DNA of 64,000 nt from Enterovibrio sp. JCM 19048 (lineage in GTDB: Bacteria; Pseudomonadota; Gammaproteobacteria; Enterobacterales; Vibrionaceae), in contig BAXE01000002.1 of the NCBI GenBank assembly GCA_001310415.1, positions 62,001 to 126,000 on the forward strand. Direction: 5' to 3'. Of this stretch, positions 38,740 through 47,572 are shown in pieces. The stretch's first letter is position 1. Each line of letters starts with the position of its first letter. The notes under the pieces are model-generated. The model did not search any database, was not told the DNA's origin, and saw only the letters and a program-made list of their open reading frames with translations. The position numbers and the translations under genes are program-made.

Positions 38740-39667
38740 ATGGATTACTCGACACTTTCGCGCCTGAGCCTGAAAAACCTCACTGTCATGCATGTGCTTT
38801 TGATGACGCACAGCGTAACGGCTACGGCAGACATTTTGTGTGTCACGCCTCCAGTGTCAGTAAGGCGCTCAGCCAGCTTAAGATGCAGCTGAACGATGAA
38901 TTGTTTTTCCGCAGGGCAACCAACTGACGCCGACGCAGTACGCCCTCAGTATCGGGCCTTCTATCCATAACGTGTTGTCCAACATCAACGGGATTTTTGA
39001 GCAAGGCGAGTTTGCACCAACACGTTTTGCCGGGAGTCTTTCCCTGGCAATGCGGGAAAGTACATTTGAGCTTTTTGCGTCAACACTTTGCGCTATCTCT
39101 GCCAAACTCGGCGAGCATGCAAGGCTTAACATTGGAACCAAAGCCGAATTCAGCTTTGAGGCTCTCCTTAGCGGAAAGCTCGATTTCCTTGTACTGCCGC
39201 ATGATGTGAGCCAGCCGCCAACCTTGAGTAAAAGCCTTGAGTGGCAAACCATATTAGCAGATGAGATGGTGTGCCTGATGCGTGCCGGACACCCACTGTC
39301 AGACACAAGGTTAAATATCGAAAATTACCTGGCTTGCCGGCATATCAGTGTGATTGATAAAGATTTGGCTGAACCCTATTTCGAGCAAACCCTGACCCAG
39401 CGTTATGGGGCGCGCCAGATCGCTATGATGGTGGCCGACTTCGGCGCAGCCGCTTTGACCTGCCATCATTCAGACTATCTGTTTACCTGCTCCAAACGCT
39501 GGGCAGAAACCGCGCTTCAGGCTCAGGGATTGGTGAGCAAACCGCTGCCGTTTGACTATGGGCAAGTGGCTTACAGCTTGGTGTGGAATACGGTGAGCCT
39601 GAACAATCCGGCGTGTCGATGGCTGTATGAGCAACTGACGTCGGCAGAAATTGGCAATCAGGTATAA
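38740..39667 (+). CDS. LysR-family regulator, two frameshifts
   Basis: About 309 aa restored. Start MDYSTLSRLSLKNLTVMHVLL at 38740; the N-terminal winged helix reads TATADILCVTP-SSVSKALSQLKMQLNDELFFRR once a base near 38850 and one near 38922 are restored, followed by QLTPTQYALSIGPSI. The effector domain includes LDFLVLPHDVSQPP and DEMVCLMRAGHPLS. Its 3' end overlaps yjjW's end by 10 bp in convergent orientation, so it is not in the same operon; a link to YjjW/YjjI control is only positional. Target unknown. Confidence 0.85.
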
Positions 39668-40527
39668 ACCGTTGGCAGTTGCATCGGTCGCTGGGTTTGC
39701 TCGAACAGTGCATTGTGAAAGCGCAGCATGTCTGCTTCACTACATTTCTTCCACGCCAGCGCTTCACCGACAACACCATGGTGCTGAAAGGCGTTCAGAC
39801 GGATATTCACAGATTCTGGCAGGGTGTTGAGAAATTCCCCGACCGCTTCAACTTCCGTATCCAAATCACTCTTTCCCGGTATGTGCAGCAGACGCACTTC
39901 ATGCAGTTTCCCGTGCTCAGCCAAAAGGCGGATGGTTGCCATCACCCTGTGCTTGTCACGGCCAACCAGCCAGCGGTGAGTGTCATTTTGCCACGCTTTC
40001 AGGTCAATCATGGCGCCATCAAGGACCGGCATTACACGTTGCCAGCCGGTTTCGGACAGTGAACCGTTGCTGTCGATAAAACAGGTGAGGTGGGAAAGTG
40101 CCGGGTCAGCTTTGACCGCTTTAAACAGTTTGGTAATGAAGGGCAATTGCAGTGTCGCTTCGCCGCCGGAAAAAGTTATGCCGCTTAAAAACAGGTGGTG
40201 CTTTCTGACCACATCCAGCATTTCATCCAGCGAGTAGCGGGTGATTTTGGGGTTGGATTTGTGCGGACAGACATCAAGACAGCGATCGCAATGGGTACAA
40301 CGCTCTGGATGCCAGACGACCTTGCCATTTTGTAGGCTGAGAGCATCGGACGGGCATTCAGGGACGCAGTCTCCACAATGGGAACAATGGTTGATGGTGT
40401 GAGGGTTGTGGCAGGTGATGCAATCGAAATTGCACCCTTGCAGGAAGATAACAAGCCGGTTACCCGGCCCGTCGACACAGGAGAAGGTCAGAATGCGGCT
40501 GACAAGTGCAGTTGGTTGTCCAGACAT
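39658..40527 (-). CDS. yjjW: Glycyl-radical enzyme activating enzyme YjjW
   Basis: About 289-aa radical SAM activase. The SAM cluster cysteines are in GCNFDCITCHNPHTI, a CxxxCxxC variant of the activase subfamily; then a bacterial ferredoxin-like insert with CSHCGDCVPECPSDALSLQ and CTHCDRCLDVCPH (two 4Fe-4S clusters), and GITFSGGEATLQLPF. I prefer the start MSGQPTAL at 40527 over an upstream TTG. It lies 19 bp after yjjI on the same strand, so it most likely installs the glycyl radical on YjjI. Physiological substrate unknown. Intact. Confidence 0.92.
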   Translation of the reverse strand: MSGQPTALVSRILTFSCVDGPGNRLVIFLQGCNFDCITCHNPHTINHCSHCGDCVPECPSDALSLQNGKVVWHPERCTHCDRCLDVCPHKSNPKITRYSLDEMLDVVRKHHLFLSGITFSGGEATLQLPFITKLFKAVKADPALSHLTCFIDSNGSLSETGWQRVMPVLDGAMIDLKAWQNDTHRWLVGRDKHRVMATIRLLAEHGKLHEVRLLHIPGKSDLDTEVEAVGEFLNTLPESVNIRLNAFQHHGVVGEALAWKKCSEADMLRFHNALFEQTQRPMQLPTVYT

Positions 40528-40546
40528 TACTGACCCTCCTGCTGGA

Positions 40547-42086
40547 TTACTTGTAAACCGGTGAGCTTTCAAAGCTCACAACGCGTGGTGCACGGTCAAG
40601 AATCCCTGTATTGCATGCTGCTTCAGCGCCCAGCCAGGTTGTATTGGTACGCGAACCTTCGTCGTCGTATTTGGCGATGTCCGACAGTTTGATCATGTAG
40701 CCGGTGACACGCACCAGATCGTTCGATGCCACGTTGGCAGTGAACTCACGGTAACCCAGGCTCAAAGCGCCCTTACACAGGTTGTACATGGCTTCTGGGT
40801 TGGCTTTTACGGTTTCATCAATGGTCAGGATGTCACTGATCCCTGAGGTGTAGTGGCTGTGATGACCAGCTGTTGCCAGGACATAAGTGATTGGGTCCGG
40901 CTCCGTACCGTAAGGGATACGCACACCTGGGGTAACATCTTTGTCGATACTGATACCGCCTTGTGCATGCAGTACCGCTTTGCCTTCCAAGCCGTATTTC
41001 ACCGGCATACTGTCAACCAGCTTCGCCAGCTTTGCCGAGATGGTGTGACCCAGCGTGTTGGCGTGGCTGTCGCGGCCGTACTGACCGGTATTGCCGTCTT
41101 TTTCCAGCAGCATGTTTACTGCTTCTGCCATGCCGTAAATACCGAACATTGGCGCAAAACGGTTCTCTTCAATCAGCCTTCAGTGGCGAGGAAGTGCTTG
41201 AAGTAATTAGAGGACTCGTGCAGGTAGCTACTGCGGACGTCCATCAGCTCAACCATCAGTTTGCTGTATGCTGGCAGGATGCGATTCATGAAATCTTCGC
41301 TGCTGTCAGCCTGACGCGCCGCTTCTTTCAGGTTCATACGCACCAGGTATTTGAACCGCCAGCCAGAGGCAGGGAGTTGTAGCAGCTTACGATACCGAAG
41401 CGTTTGTCGCCGTAGGCTTCTGCGTGCATCGGGTAGTTGGCAATGTGTGGCTTGCTGCATTCACAGATGTTTGACGCTGCCTGACGCAGAAGGGAGTCCG
41501 GAGTCACCGCCGGATCGTACATAAAGGTCAGGTTTGGCGCGATTTGCTTGAGTTCAGCATCCACACGCAGCACAGTGCGGCAGATGATGTTGTCAGCAGG
41601 GCCAATGTTGGCATGCATAAACGCGTCCGGCAGGGTGCGATCCAGCATGATCCAGAAGCGCTTCAGTTTCTGGTAGATCTCTTCGTCGCTCAGCTCGCCG
41701 ACGTACGGCATCAGCATGTCATCCAACTGGCCTACGTAGACAGGAATATTGGTCACTGACGGCACATGGTGGTAGATGATGTTAAGCATGTTCAGGGCAT
41801 CATCCAGATCTTTTGCCGGTGCCAGCTCCAGATACTCCGAACCCTGCTTCAGGAACTTGGCGTAATCGGGCAGAACGTAGCGAGGTTTGAACGGGGCGTG
41901 GCCTTCGAACATGTCACAGATAACGCCGTCTTTCATCGCCTGCTTGATATCGTCAGAGATATCCATGTAAGGCAGGCTAGCTTCTGCTTCCAACGCCAGC
42001 CATTGGTTTTTCTGCTTTGGTGACAGGGTTGGGTTGTTGATGATTTGGTAGAAACGTTCTTGAAGTTCTGTCAGATGCTTGCTCAT
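40547..42086 (-). CDS. yjjI: Glycyl-radical enzyme YjjI, two frameshifts
   Basis: About 513 aa restored (E. coli YjjI about 516). Conserved: HLTELQERFYQIINNPTLSPKQK, EGHAPFKPRYVLPDYAKFLKQG, an active-site cysteine candidate in SCYNSLPLAGGSNT, MFGIYGMAEAVNMLLEKDG, and the glycyl-radical motif RVTGYMIKLSD near the C-terminus. Breaks near 41358 (GGSNT / LVRMNLKEAA) and near 41180 (LATEG / MFGIYGMAEAV). Function unknown in any organism to my knowledge. Paired with its activase YjjW. Strictly anaerobic chemistry expected. Confidence 0.92.
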
Positions 42087-42471
42087 GGAAAAGACCCTAC
42101 TTTAATTTGGGTTTATTCTAAGCGTGAATCCGGTTTGTCACTATTGAACAATCAAGAAGCCTGCTTTTCCAAAATGGAAATCCGTGTTGTGTTTGGAACA
42201 AGTGTTGAAAGGGGCTGGAGGAGAAGGAACTGAGACTACGCCCCGCGTAAATCAAAAATGCCCCAATTTGCGTTAGCGGGAGTAAATCTTATCAATTTCA
42301 GCGTACGATCTTTCGAGAGTATTCCTTATTCCACCAAACGGGTGGGGGTGAAGTACTCCGACCTGTCGCGTTTTCTCGTTCGTGATTTAGTAGCGTATGA
42401 TAATGTCATCTTAAAAACATGGAGTTATGCTGAATCGCACAGTGGGCTCCAATAAATTTTTAAAGCTTTAA
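42087..42471. other. 385-bp region upstream of yjjI with no supported gene
   Basis: Contains the yjjI promoter region. TTGAACAATCAA near 42144 looks like an FNR site but is two bases too short. A 65-codon open frame at 42258-42455 (plus strand) has no ribosome site or family and is not called. Sequence is more AT-rich than the flanking core genes toward its right end. Confidence 0.6.
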
Positions 42472-42498
42472 GCCCCGAAAAAGTGTTTTATACGGGGC
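42472..42498 (-). terminator. Terminator-like hairpin downstream of the small HTH gene
   Basis: GCCCCG / CGGGGC with a 15-nt A/T loop, followed on the minus strand by TTAAAGCTTTAAAAATTT. T-run is not clean, so moderate confidence. Confidence 0.55.
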
Positions 42499-42506
42499 AA
42501 CATATG

Positions 42507-42710
42507 TTAAGGATTGTATGGCAGTTCATGTTGCAGTTGCTCTATGTACTGGTGCGCGTCTGCTAAGTCAGCTTCTAAATTCCGAATCTTTCTTTGATAG
42601 TCAATTTCTTTAATCCATTGAGCAATTGTTGATTGTGAGCACCGTAAAGCCCGTGCTACGTTAGCTTGTGTTGCCCCATATTGGCGTACCATAGCCCAAG
42701 CAGCAAGCAT
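42507..42710 (-). CDS. 67-aa helix-turn-helix protein with coiled-coil tail
   Basis: Not recognised as a named family. N-terminal half is a homeodomain-like helix-turn-helix: MVRQYGATQANVARALRCSQSTIAQWIKEI, with the recognition helix SQSTIAQWIKEI; the C-terminal half NLEADLADAHQYIEQLQHEL is a short coiled coil suited to dimerisation. Resembles the N-terminal module of IS3/IS911-type transposases or small phage-type repressors, but no transposase catalytic part exists beside it. A GAGAGA ribosome site lies 6 bp before the ATG. Same strand and 54 bp after the 92-aa gene, with a repeat-rich AT region upstream; they may form a unit. Confidence 0.65.
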   Translation of the reverse strand: MLAAWAMVRQYGATQANVARALRCSQSTIAQWIKEIDYQRKIRNLEADLADAHQYIEQLQHELPYNP

Positions 42711-42764
42711 TGTTTTCTCTCTCGATTGACCAGCTATATTTTAGTACCGCATTGTGTGAATTCC

Positions 42765-43040
42765 TTAAATGTCTTCAGTTTGATTTTTGTTAATTAAAAG
42801 AAAAGAATGGGGTGTTGTCACATTGTCTTCTGAACGAACTTTGACAATCATCAAAGGTTCGTAGTTTTTGGGATCGTGGAACATGTCGGCCCACATTTCT
42901 TCAATCTCTTGCCAAACTGCTCGGGTGACGCGTTTGCGTTCAAAGAAAGTTAAAACTTCCCATCGGTCAAACTTTACCCAGCCTTCGTACCAGAGTTGAT
43001 CAAGTTTTAGTTGCATAGCATGCCTATACGCTGGTTTCAC
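42765..43040 (-). CDS. 91-aa protein of unknown function
   Basis: Not recognised. A GTG at 43040 with AGAGGTG 7 bp upstream is the better start; another GTG at 43049 would add three residues. Cytosolic, no TM. It starts MKPAYRHAMQLKLDQLWYEGW, is rich in Trp and acidic/basic pairs (KFDRWEVLTFFERKRVTRAVWQEIEE), and has a C-terminal strand-like VKVRSEDNVTTPHSFLLINKN. Coding probability rests on ribosome site and compact pairing with the HTH gene. Base composition is more AT-rich than neighbours, suggesting acquisition. Confidence 0.55.
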   Translation of the reverse strand: MKPAYRHAMQLKLDQLWYEGWVKFDRWEVLTFFERKRVTRAVWQEIEEMWADMFHDPKNYEPLMIVKVRSEDNVTTPHSFLLINKNQTEDI

Positions 43041-43086
43041 AAAATTCACCTCTTATGTAATCTTCGCGTCTAAGTGTACAATATAA

Positions 43087-43131
43087 TTTAATTAAAGCCA
43101 TCTAATTTTAATTAAGTCCAATAAATTAGAT
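43087..43131 (-). promoter_or_regulatory. Candidate operator: direct and inverted repeats upstream of the small gene pair
   Basis: TTTAATTAA occurs at 43087-43095 and 43107-43115, exactly 20 bp (two helical turns) apart, and the inverted repeat ATCTAATTT (43100-43108) / AAATTAGAT (43123-43131) overlaps them. This AT-rich cluster sits 46-91 bp before the 91-aa gene, where its promoter should be, so autoregulation by the small HTH protein is a natural guess. Confidence 0.5.
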
Positions 43132-43226
43132 TAGAGTGCGATCATGTAAATGTCCCACTACCATTTAAAGAACCACAACATTTTCCCTCTACGCACCAGA
43201 GAGAGGTTTCAACAACCAGAAACAAA

Positions 43227-43253
43227 AAACGCCGAGCAATGCTCAGCGTTTTC
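43227..43253 (-). terminator. Terminator of lipB-lipA
   Basis: AAACGCCGAGC / GCTCAGCGTTT hairpin (one bulged base) with AAT loop; minus strand runs into TTTTTTG. 22 bp after lipA. Confidence 0.8.
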
Positions 43254-43275
43254 GTATTTAGATTTGCACTTGCGC

Positions 43276-44241
43276 TTACTTGATTTCCACACCCTGCGCT
43301 TGCAGGTCTGCATGGTAAGAAGAACGCACGAATGGACCACATGCAGCGTGTGTGAAGCCCAGTTCCAACGCGATATCACGCAGCTCGTCAAACTCTTCTG
43401 GCGGCACGTAGCGCTCTACCGGAAGGTGGTGACGGCTTGGCGCCAGATATTGGCCCAGAGTCAGCATGGTCACACCGTGTGCGCGCAAGTCTTTCAGCAC
43501 TTCGATGATCTCTTCTTTGGTTTCACCCAAGCCCATCATTACACCTGATTTGGTTGGGACGTTTGGATGCATCTCGCCGAATTTTTTCAGCAGCTCCAGA
43601 GACCACTTGTAGTTCGCACCCGGACGCGCTTTACGGTAAAGACGTGGGGCGGTTTCCAGGTTGTGGTTGAACACATCCGGTGGGTTGTCTTTCAGCAGAT
43701 CCAGAGCTACTTCCATACGGCCACGGAAATCAGGCACCAGGGTTTCAATGCGGATTTCTGGGTTCAAGGCGCGGATTTCACGGGTACAGTCGGCAAAGTG
43801 CTGGGCGCCGCCATCACGCAGGTCGTCACGGTCTACTGACGTTACCACAACATATTTAAGCTTCATGTCGGCGATGGTTTGCGCCAGTTTCTTCGGCTCT
43901 TCCGCATCCGGCGTCAGTGGGCGGCCATGGGCAACGTCACAGAATGGGCAACGGCGGGTACAGATTGCACCCAGAATCATGAACGTGGCGGTGCCATGGT
44001 TAAAGCACTCTGCAAGATTCGGGCAAGACGCTTCCTCACACACGGAGTGCAGGTTGTTTTTGCGCATCGCAGACTTGATGTCCTGAATGCGTTTGGTGTC
44101 CGCCGGGAGCTTGATTTTCATCCACTCTGGCTTGCGCAGCACTTCTTGTTGCTCGGCCGGCATGTTCTTGACCGGGATGAGCGCCATTTTGTCAGCATCG
44201 CGGTATTTAACGCCGCGTTCCATCTGGATCGGTTTGCTCAT
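43276..44241 (-). CDS. lipA: Lipoyl synthase
   Basis: 321-aa radical SAM enzyme that inserts two sulfurs into octanoyl chains on lipoyl domains. Auxiliary cluster cysteines in [12 protein letters not shown], radical SAM cluster in [13 protein letters not shown], and the C-terminal RSSYHAD (serine ligand). Follows lipB with a 4-bp overlap. Intact; equal to E. coli length (321). Confidence 0.98.
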   Translation of the reverse strand: MSKPIQMERGVKYRDADKMALIPVKNMPAEQQEVLRKPEWMKIKLPADTKRIQDIKSAMRKNNLHSVCEEASCPNLAECFNHGTATFMILGAICTRRCPFCDVAHGRPLTPDAEEPKKLAQTIADMKLKYVVVTSVDRDDLRDGGAQHFADCTREIRALNPEIRIETLVPDFRGRMEVALDLLKDNPPDVFNHNLETAPRLYRKARPGANYKWSLELLKKFGEMHPNVPTKSGVMMGLGETKEEIIEVLKDLRAHGVTMLTLGQYLAPSRHHLPVERYVPPEEFDELRDIALELGFTHAACGPFVRSSYHADLQAQGVEIK

Positions 44242-44889
44242 AATTGATTGCTTTCAGTTAGGGACTCGACCTGATCATAGCTCAGATGCGAAGTCAGTTT
44301 TTCTACCAAAACAGGGTACAGCTCAGCCAATGATGCCGGGCCCCCTAAATCGACGGTTTGTGTCATCGCCATGCCTGCATAGCCACAAGGGTTGATGCGC
44401 AGGAAAGGTGACAGGTCCATGTTGATATTTAGCGCCAGTCCATGGAAGGAACAGCCTCGTCGGATACGCAGACCCAACGAGCAGATTTTGCTGTCGCCCA
44501 CATACACCCCCGGCGCGTCTGGACGGGCGCGGGATTCAATACCGAAGTGGGCGAGGGTATCTATCACGATATTCTCGATGGCAGTGACCAGCTCGCGAAC
44601 ACCAAGCTTCTTGCGTTTGAGGTCAATCAGGAAGTAGGCAACCTGTTGGCCGGGGCCGTGATAAGTCACCTGACCGCCGCGGTCACTCTGTACTACCGGG
44701 ATATCGCCGGTTTCCAAAGGTGCTCGGCCTTTCCCGCCTGACCTTGCGTGAACACAGTTCGTGCTCAACCAGCCAGATCTCATCAGTGGTTTCAGCGTCA
44801 CGGCTATCAGTGAAGTCGTGCATGGCTTGCCATGTTGGCTGGTACGGGCGTAATCCCAGTTGTTTGATGATAAGGCGGTTTTGCTGCAA
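44238..44889 (-). CDS. lipB: Octanoyl-[ACP]:protein octanoyltransferase, two frameshifts
   Basis: Transfers octanoate from ACP to lipoyl domains, providing the substrate of LipA. Starts with TTG (44889) as [19 protein letters not shown] after the initiator; no ATG fits. Breaks near 44757 and 44722 around the expected [19 protein letters not shown]. Conserved downstream: [21 protein letters not shown], the catalytic [16 protein letters not shown] and [12 protein letters not shown]. About 218 aa restored. Overlaps lipA by 4 bp. A strong hairpin separates it from ybeD. Confidence 0.93.
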
Positions 44890-44960
44890 TGGACACCTGC
44901 CGGAATTGTTGAGCTTTTCGTGAATGATGGTAACTGATGCTTTCAGCTACCTCATTATAA

Positions 44961-44992
44961 AGACAGACGGTTGAATTAACAGCCGTCTGTCT
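44961..44992 (-). terminator. Hairpin between ybeD and lipB
   Basis: AGACAGACGG / CCGTCTGTCT, a 10-bp stem with 12-nt loop; minus strand continues TTTATAAT. It could terminate ybeD or attenuate read-through into lipB. Confidence 0.65.
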
Positions 44993-45024
44993 GTGGGGGT
45001 ATTTAGAGTGAGATCGCGGCTGGG

Positions 45025-45292
45025 TTAAAGAACCATGCGCACGATTTCGATGTCACCCAGTTCTTTGTACAGCGTTTCAACTTGTTCAATAGAGGTGGCT
45101 GTAATGGTGACAGATACCGCGTGGTAAGTACCTTTGCCGCTCGGTTTTACCGATGGGCTGTAATCGCCCGGTGCGTGGCGTTGGATCACTTCCAGTACCA
45201 GATCCGGCAGTTCAGGTTTGGCGTAGCATTACTTTGTAAGTGAACGTACACGGAAATTCCAACAGGTCTCTGAGTGTTGGTTGTTCTTGCAT
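45025..45292 (-). CDS. ybeD: DUF493 protein YbeD, one frameshift
   Basis: About 89-90 aa, ACT-like fold, function unknown; conserved beside lipB and dacA. N-terminus [22 protein letters not shown], then near 45228 either one extra base or two missing bases; the frame continues [49 protein letters not shown] and ends EIVRMVL. The total length is 1 mod 3, so this is not a simple single-base loss as elsewhere. Confidence 0.9.
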
Positions 45293-45450
45293 TAGATACT
45301 CCAGAATTGCTAACGACGCCTGGGTCATTAACCAATATTAATGTGCAGATGATCACGCATTTAATTGGGAGGAATAGTAATCGTCCTGTTAAAAGAAAAC
45401 AAGATGAGGTGATTTCACTCCGGATGCTGACTATATGGGGGCGCTGAAGG

Positions 45451-45480
45451 TAAATAAAAAGGGCAGCCGGTGGCTGCCCT
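45451..45480 (-). terminator. Terminator of dacA
   Basis: AGGGCAGCC / GGCTGCCCT stem with GGT loop; minus strand continues TTTTATTTA. 20 bp after the dacA stop. Confidence 0.85.
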
Positions 45481-45499
45481 AAACGCATTCTGGTGCCTA

Positions 45500-46672
45500 T
45501 CAGAACAAGTTCTTGAAGAACATGATGATGTAGTCCATCAGTCGGCTGAAGAAACCGCCTTGTTGAACATCATTCAATGCAACCAGTGGGTATTCAGCAA
45601 TGTCTTCACCGTCAACTTGGTAGTACAGCTTACCCACCACATCGCCTTTGGCGATAGGTGCTTCCAGAGATTTCTCCAGAACGAAGCTTGCTTCCATGTC
45701 TTTCGCTTTGCCGCGTGGCAGGGTCACGAAAGTATCTTCAGACACGCCCAGAGCAACTTGGTCGGTGTCACCCATCCACACTTTTTCGGTCACGAAAGTT
45801 TCGTTCGCTTTGTGTGGGTTAACGGTTTCAAAGAAACGGAAGCCGTAGTTCAGCAGTTTTTTGCTTTCAGCTTTACGTGCGTTAGCGCTGTTGGTGCCCA
45901 TGACAACCGCAATAAGGCGCATGTCACCTTCGGTGGCAGAGCTCACCAGGCTGTAGCCCGCTTTGTCTGTGTGGCCGGTTTTGATGCCGTCCACGTTCAT
46001 GCTTTTATCCCACAGCAGGCCGTTACGGTTGTATTGGGTGATGCCGTTGTAGGTGTACGATTTTTCGCTGTAGATACGGTACTCTTCCGGTACATCGCGG
46101 ATCAGTGCCTGACCTAGCAGCGCCATGTCATATGGTGTGGTGTACAGGTCTTTGTTATCCAGACCGTGCGAGTTGGCAAAGTGGGTGTTGTTCATGCCCA
46201 GGGTTTTTGCCCAGCCATTCATCAGATCAACGAATGAATCTTCAGAACCGGCGATGTGTTCAGCCATGGCCACACAGGCATCGTTACCCGACTGGATGAT
46301 GATGCCGCGGTTCAGCTCTTCCACCTTAACGGTGTCGCCCACTTCAATGAACATTTTTGAGCTGCCAGGGAAGTTCTTCGCCCAGGCGTTTTTGCTGACA
46401 ACGACATCGTCATCCAATGAGATGTTGCCGCGTGCCACTTCCTGACCAATCACATAACTGGTCATCATTTTGGTCAGGCTGGCTGGGTTCAGTTTTTCAT
46501 TGGCGTTGTTTTCAGCCAGAATTTTGCCCGAATTGTAGTCCATCAGGACGTACCCTTTTGCCGCAATCTGTGGCGCATCTGGTACGACGGAAGGTGCAGC
46601 AATGGCTGCGGCTGATGAAAGTACGGCAGTCGACAAGACTAAAGAGCGCAACAAAGAGGGAGTTTTTTTCAT
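45500..46672 (-). CDS. dacA: D-alanyl-D-alanine carboxypeptidase, PBP5 type
   Basis: 390-aa low-molecular-mass penicillin-binding protein that trims pentapeptides in the periplasm. Signal peptide, then the active-site SxxK motif in PASLTKMMTSYV, the SxN motif in IQSGNDACVAMAEH, and KTG in DGIKTGHTDKAGYS. A C-terminal amphipathic anchor (RLMDYIIMFFKNLF) holds it to the membrane. Downstream of rlpA, 99 bp after. Intact. Confidence 0.97.
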   Translation of the reverse strand: MKKTPSLLRSLVLSTAVLSSAAAIAAPSVVPDAPQIAAKGYVLMDYNSGKILAENNANEKLNPASLTKMMTSYVIGQEVARGNISLDDDVVVSKNAWAKNFPGSSKMFIEVGDTVKVEELNRGIIIQSGNDACVAMAEHIAGSEDSFVDLMNGWAKTLGMNNTHFANSHGLDNKDLYTTPYDMALLGQALIRDVPEEYRIYSEKSYTYNGITQYNRNGLLWDKSMNVDGIKTGHTDKAGYSLVSSATEGDMRLIAVVMGTNSANARKAESKKLLNYGFRFFETVNPHKANETFVTEKVWMGDTDQVALGVSEDTFVTLPRGKAKDMEASFVLEKSLEAPIAKGDVVGKLYYQVDGEDIAEYPLVALNDVQQGGFFSRLMDYIIMFFKNLF

Positions 46673-46771
46673 AGATATAGGTACTTACTTGGTATTTCTT
46701 CAGTCAAAAAAACTGTCGACACTATACCAGATAGCCGGCGTTGTGTCAGACAGGGTTAACATAATGACACT

Positions 46772-47572
46772 CTATTTAGGCGTCGGTTCATCAATGATTG
46801 GCTCTACAACAACGAAAGCCTCATTTATTTGCTGTTCACGTGCAAGTAAGGCTGCCTTTTGGGTCTGATCGTAATCATAAAACGGCCCCAAACGGACACG
46901 GTATACCGTACCGGACTGGTGGATATCAGTAGGCAGCTCAAACTGTTTATTAAAGGTATCTGCCGCTTGTTTTGCTTTGTCATGGCTGGACATGGCTACT
47001 AACTGCACAAAGTAACGGTTTAACCGTGCACCTTGCCACTCGTTTTCATCTTTTGGTTTATCAACCTTGAGCAATGTCACTTTAACCGGTGCTGTACCCG
47101 TTTTGAGCATGTCGAGCTTTGAAGCTGCGGCATAACTCAAGTCGATAATGCGTCCTTCATGGAACGGACCACGGTCATTCACCCGGACAATGGCTTTTTT
47201 GCCGTTGGCGGTGTTTTCCACTTCCACATAGCTTGGCAGTGGCAGGGTTTTGTGGGCGGCGGACATGGAAAACATGTCATAAATTTCACCGTTTGATGTT
47301 TGGTGTCCATGGAATTTCTTACCGTACCAGGATGCCATACCTGCCTCGGCGTAGGTATCAGGATTTTTAATCACCTGATAGCTTTGACCGCGCACGGTAT
47401 AGTCTTTATTGCCTGCGCGGCTGTAAGGCTCGTAGCGTGGCTGGGCGTCTTCAACATGTTCCAGCGTTGGCACCGCTTCCGGTGCTTTATCCTGCTCGAT
47501 GCTGTATCTGTCATCGCCTTGTGTGGCACAGCCAGACAGGATGATTGCAGAGATAACGAAGAGTTTTTTCAT
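46772..47572 (-). CDS. rlpA: RlpA septal-ring lytic transglycosylase lipoprotein
   Basis: 266-aa lipoprotein (lipobox LSGC). DPBB barrel domain with GMASWYGKKFHGHQTSNGEIYD and AIVRVNDRGPFHEGRIIDLSYAAA, followed by a C-terminal SPOR domain (RYFVQLVAMSSHDKAKQ) that binds denuded glycan. In Pseudomonas RlpA is a lytic transglycosylase acting on such strands. Its start touches the rodA stop. Intact; shorter than the E. coli protein. Confidence 0.96.
   Translation of the reverse strand: MKKLFVISAIILSGCATQGDDRYSIEQDKAPEAVPTLEHVEDAQPRYEPYSRAGNKDYTVRGQSYQVIKNPDTYAEAGMASWYGKKFHGHQTSNGEIYDMFSMSAAHKTLPLPSYVEVENTANGKKAIVRVNDRGPFHEGRIIDLSYAAASKLDMLKTGTAPVKVTLLKVDKPKDENEWQGARLNRYFVQLVAMSSHDKAKQAADTFNKQFELPTDIHQSGTVYRVRLGPFYDYDQTQKAALLAREQQINEAFVVVEPIIDEPTPK

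Noticed and set aside
42140-42160. FNR-like TTGAACAATCAA before yjjI
   Set aside because: Half-sites are two bases too close for a real FNR site (consensus TTGAT-N4-ATCAA), although anaerobic control of yjjI would make sense.
42258-42455. 65-codon open frame on the plus strand upstream of yjjI
   Set aside because: No ribosome site, no recognisable pattern, and composition unlike neighbouring genes; likely chance.
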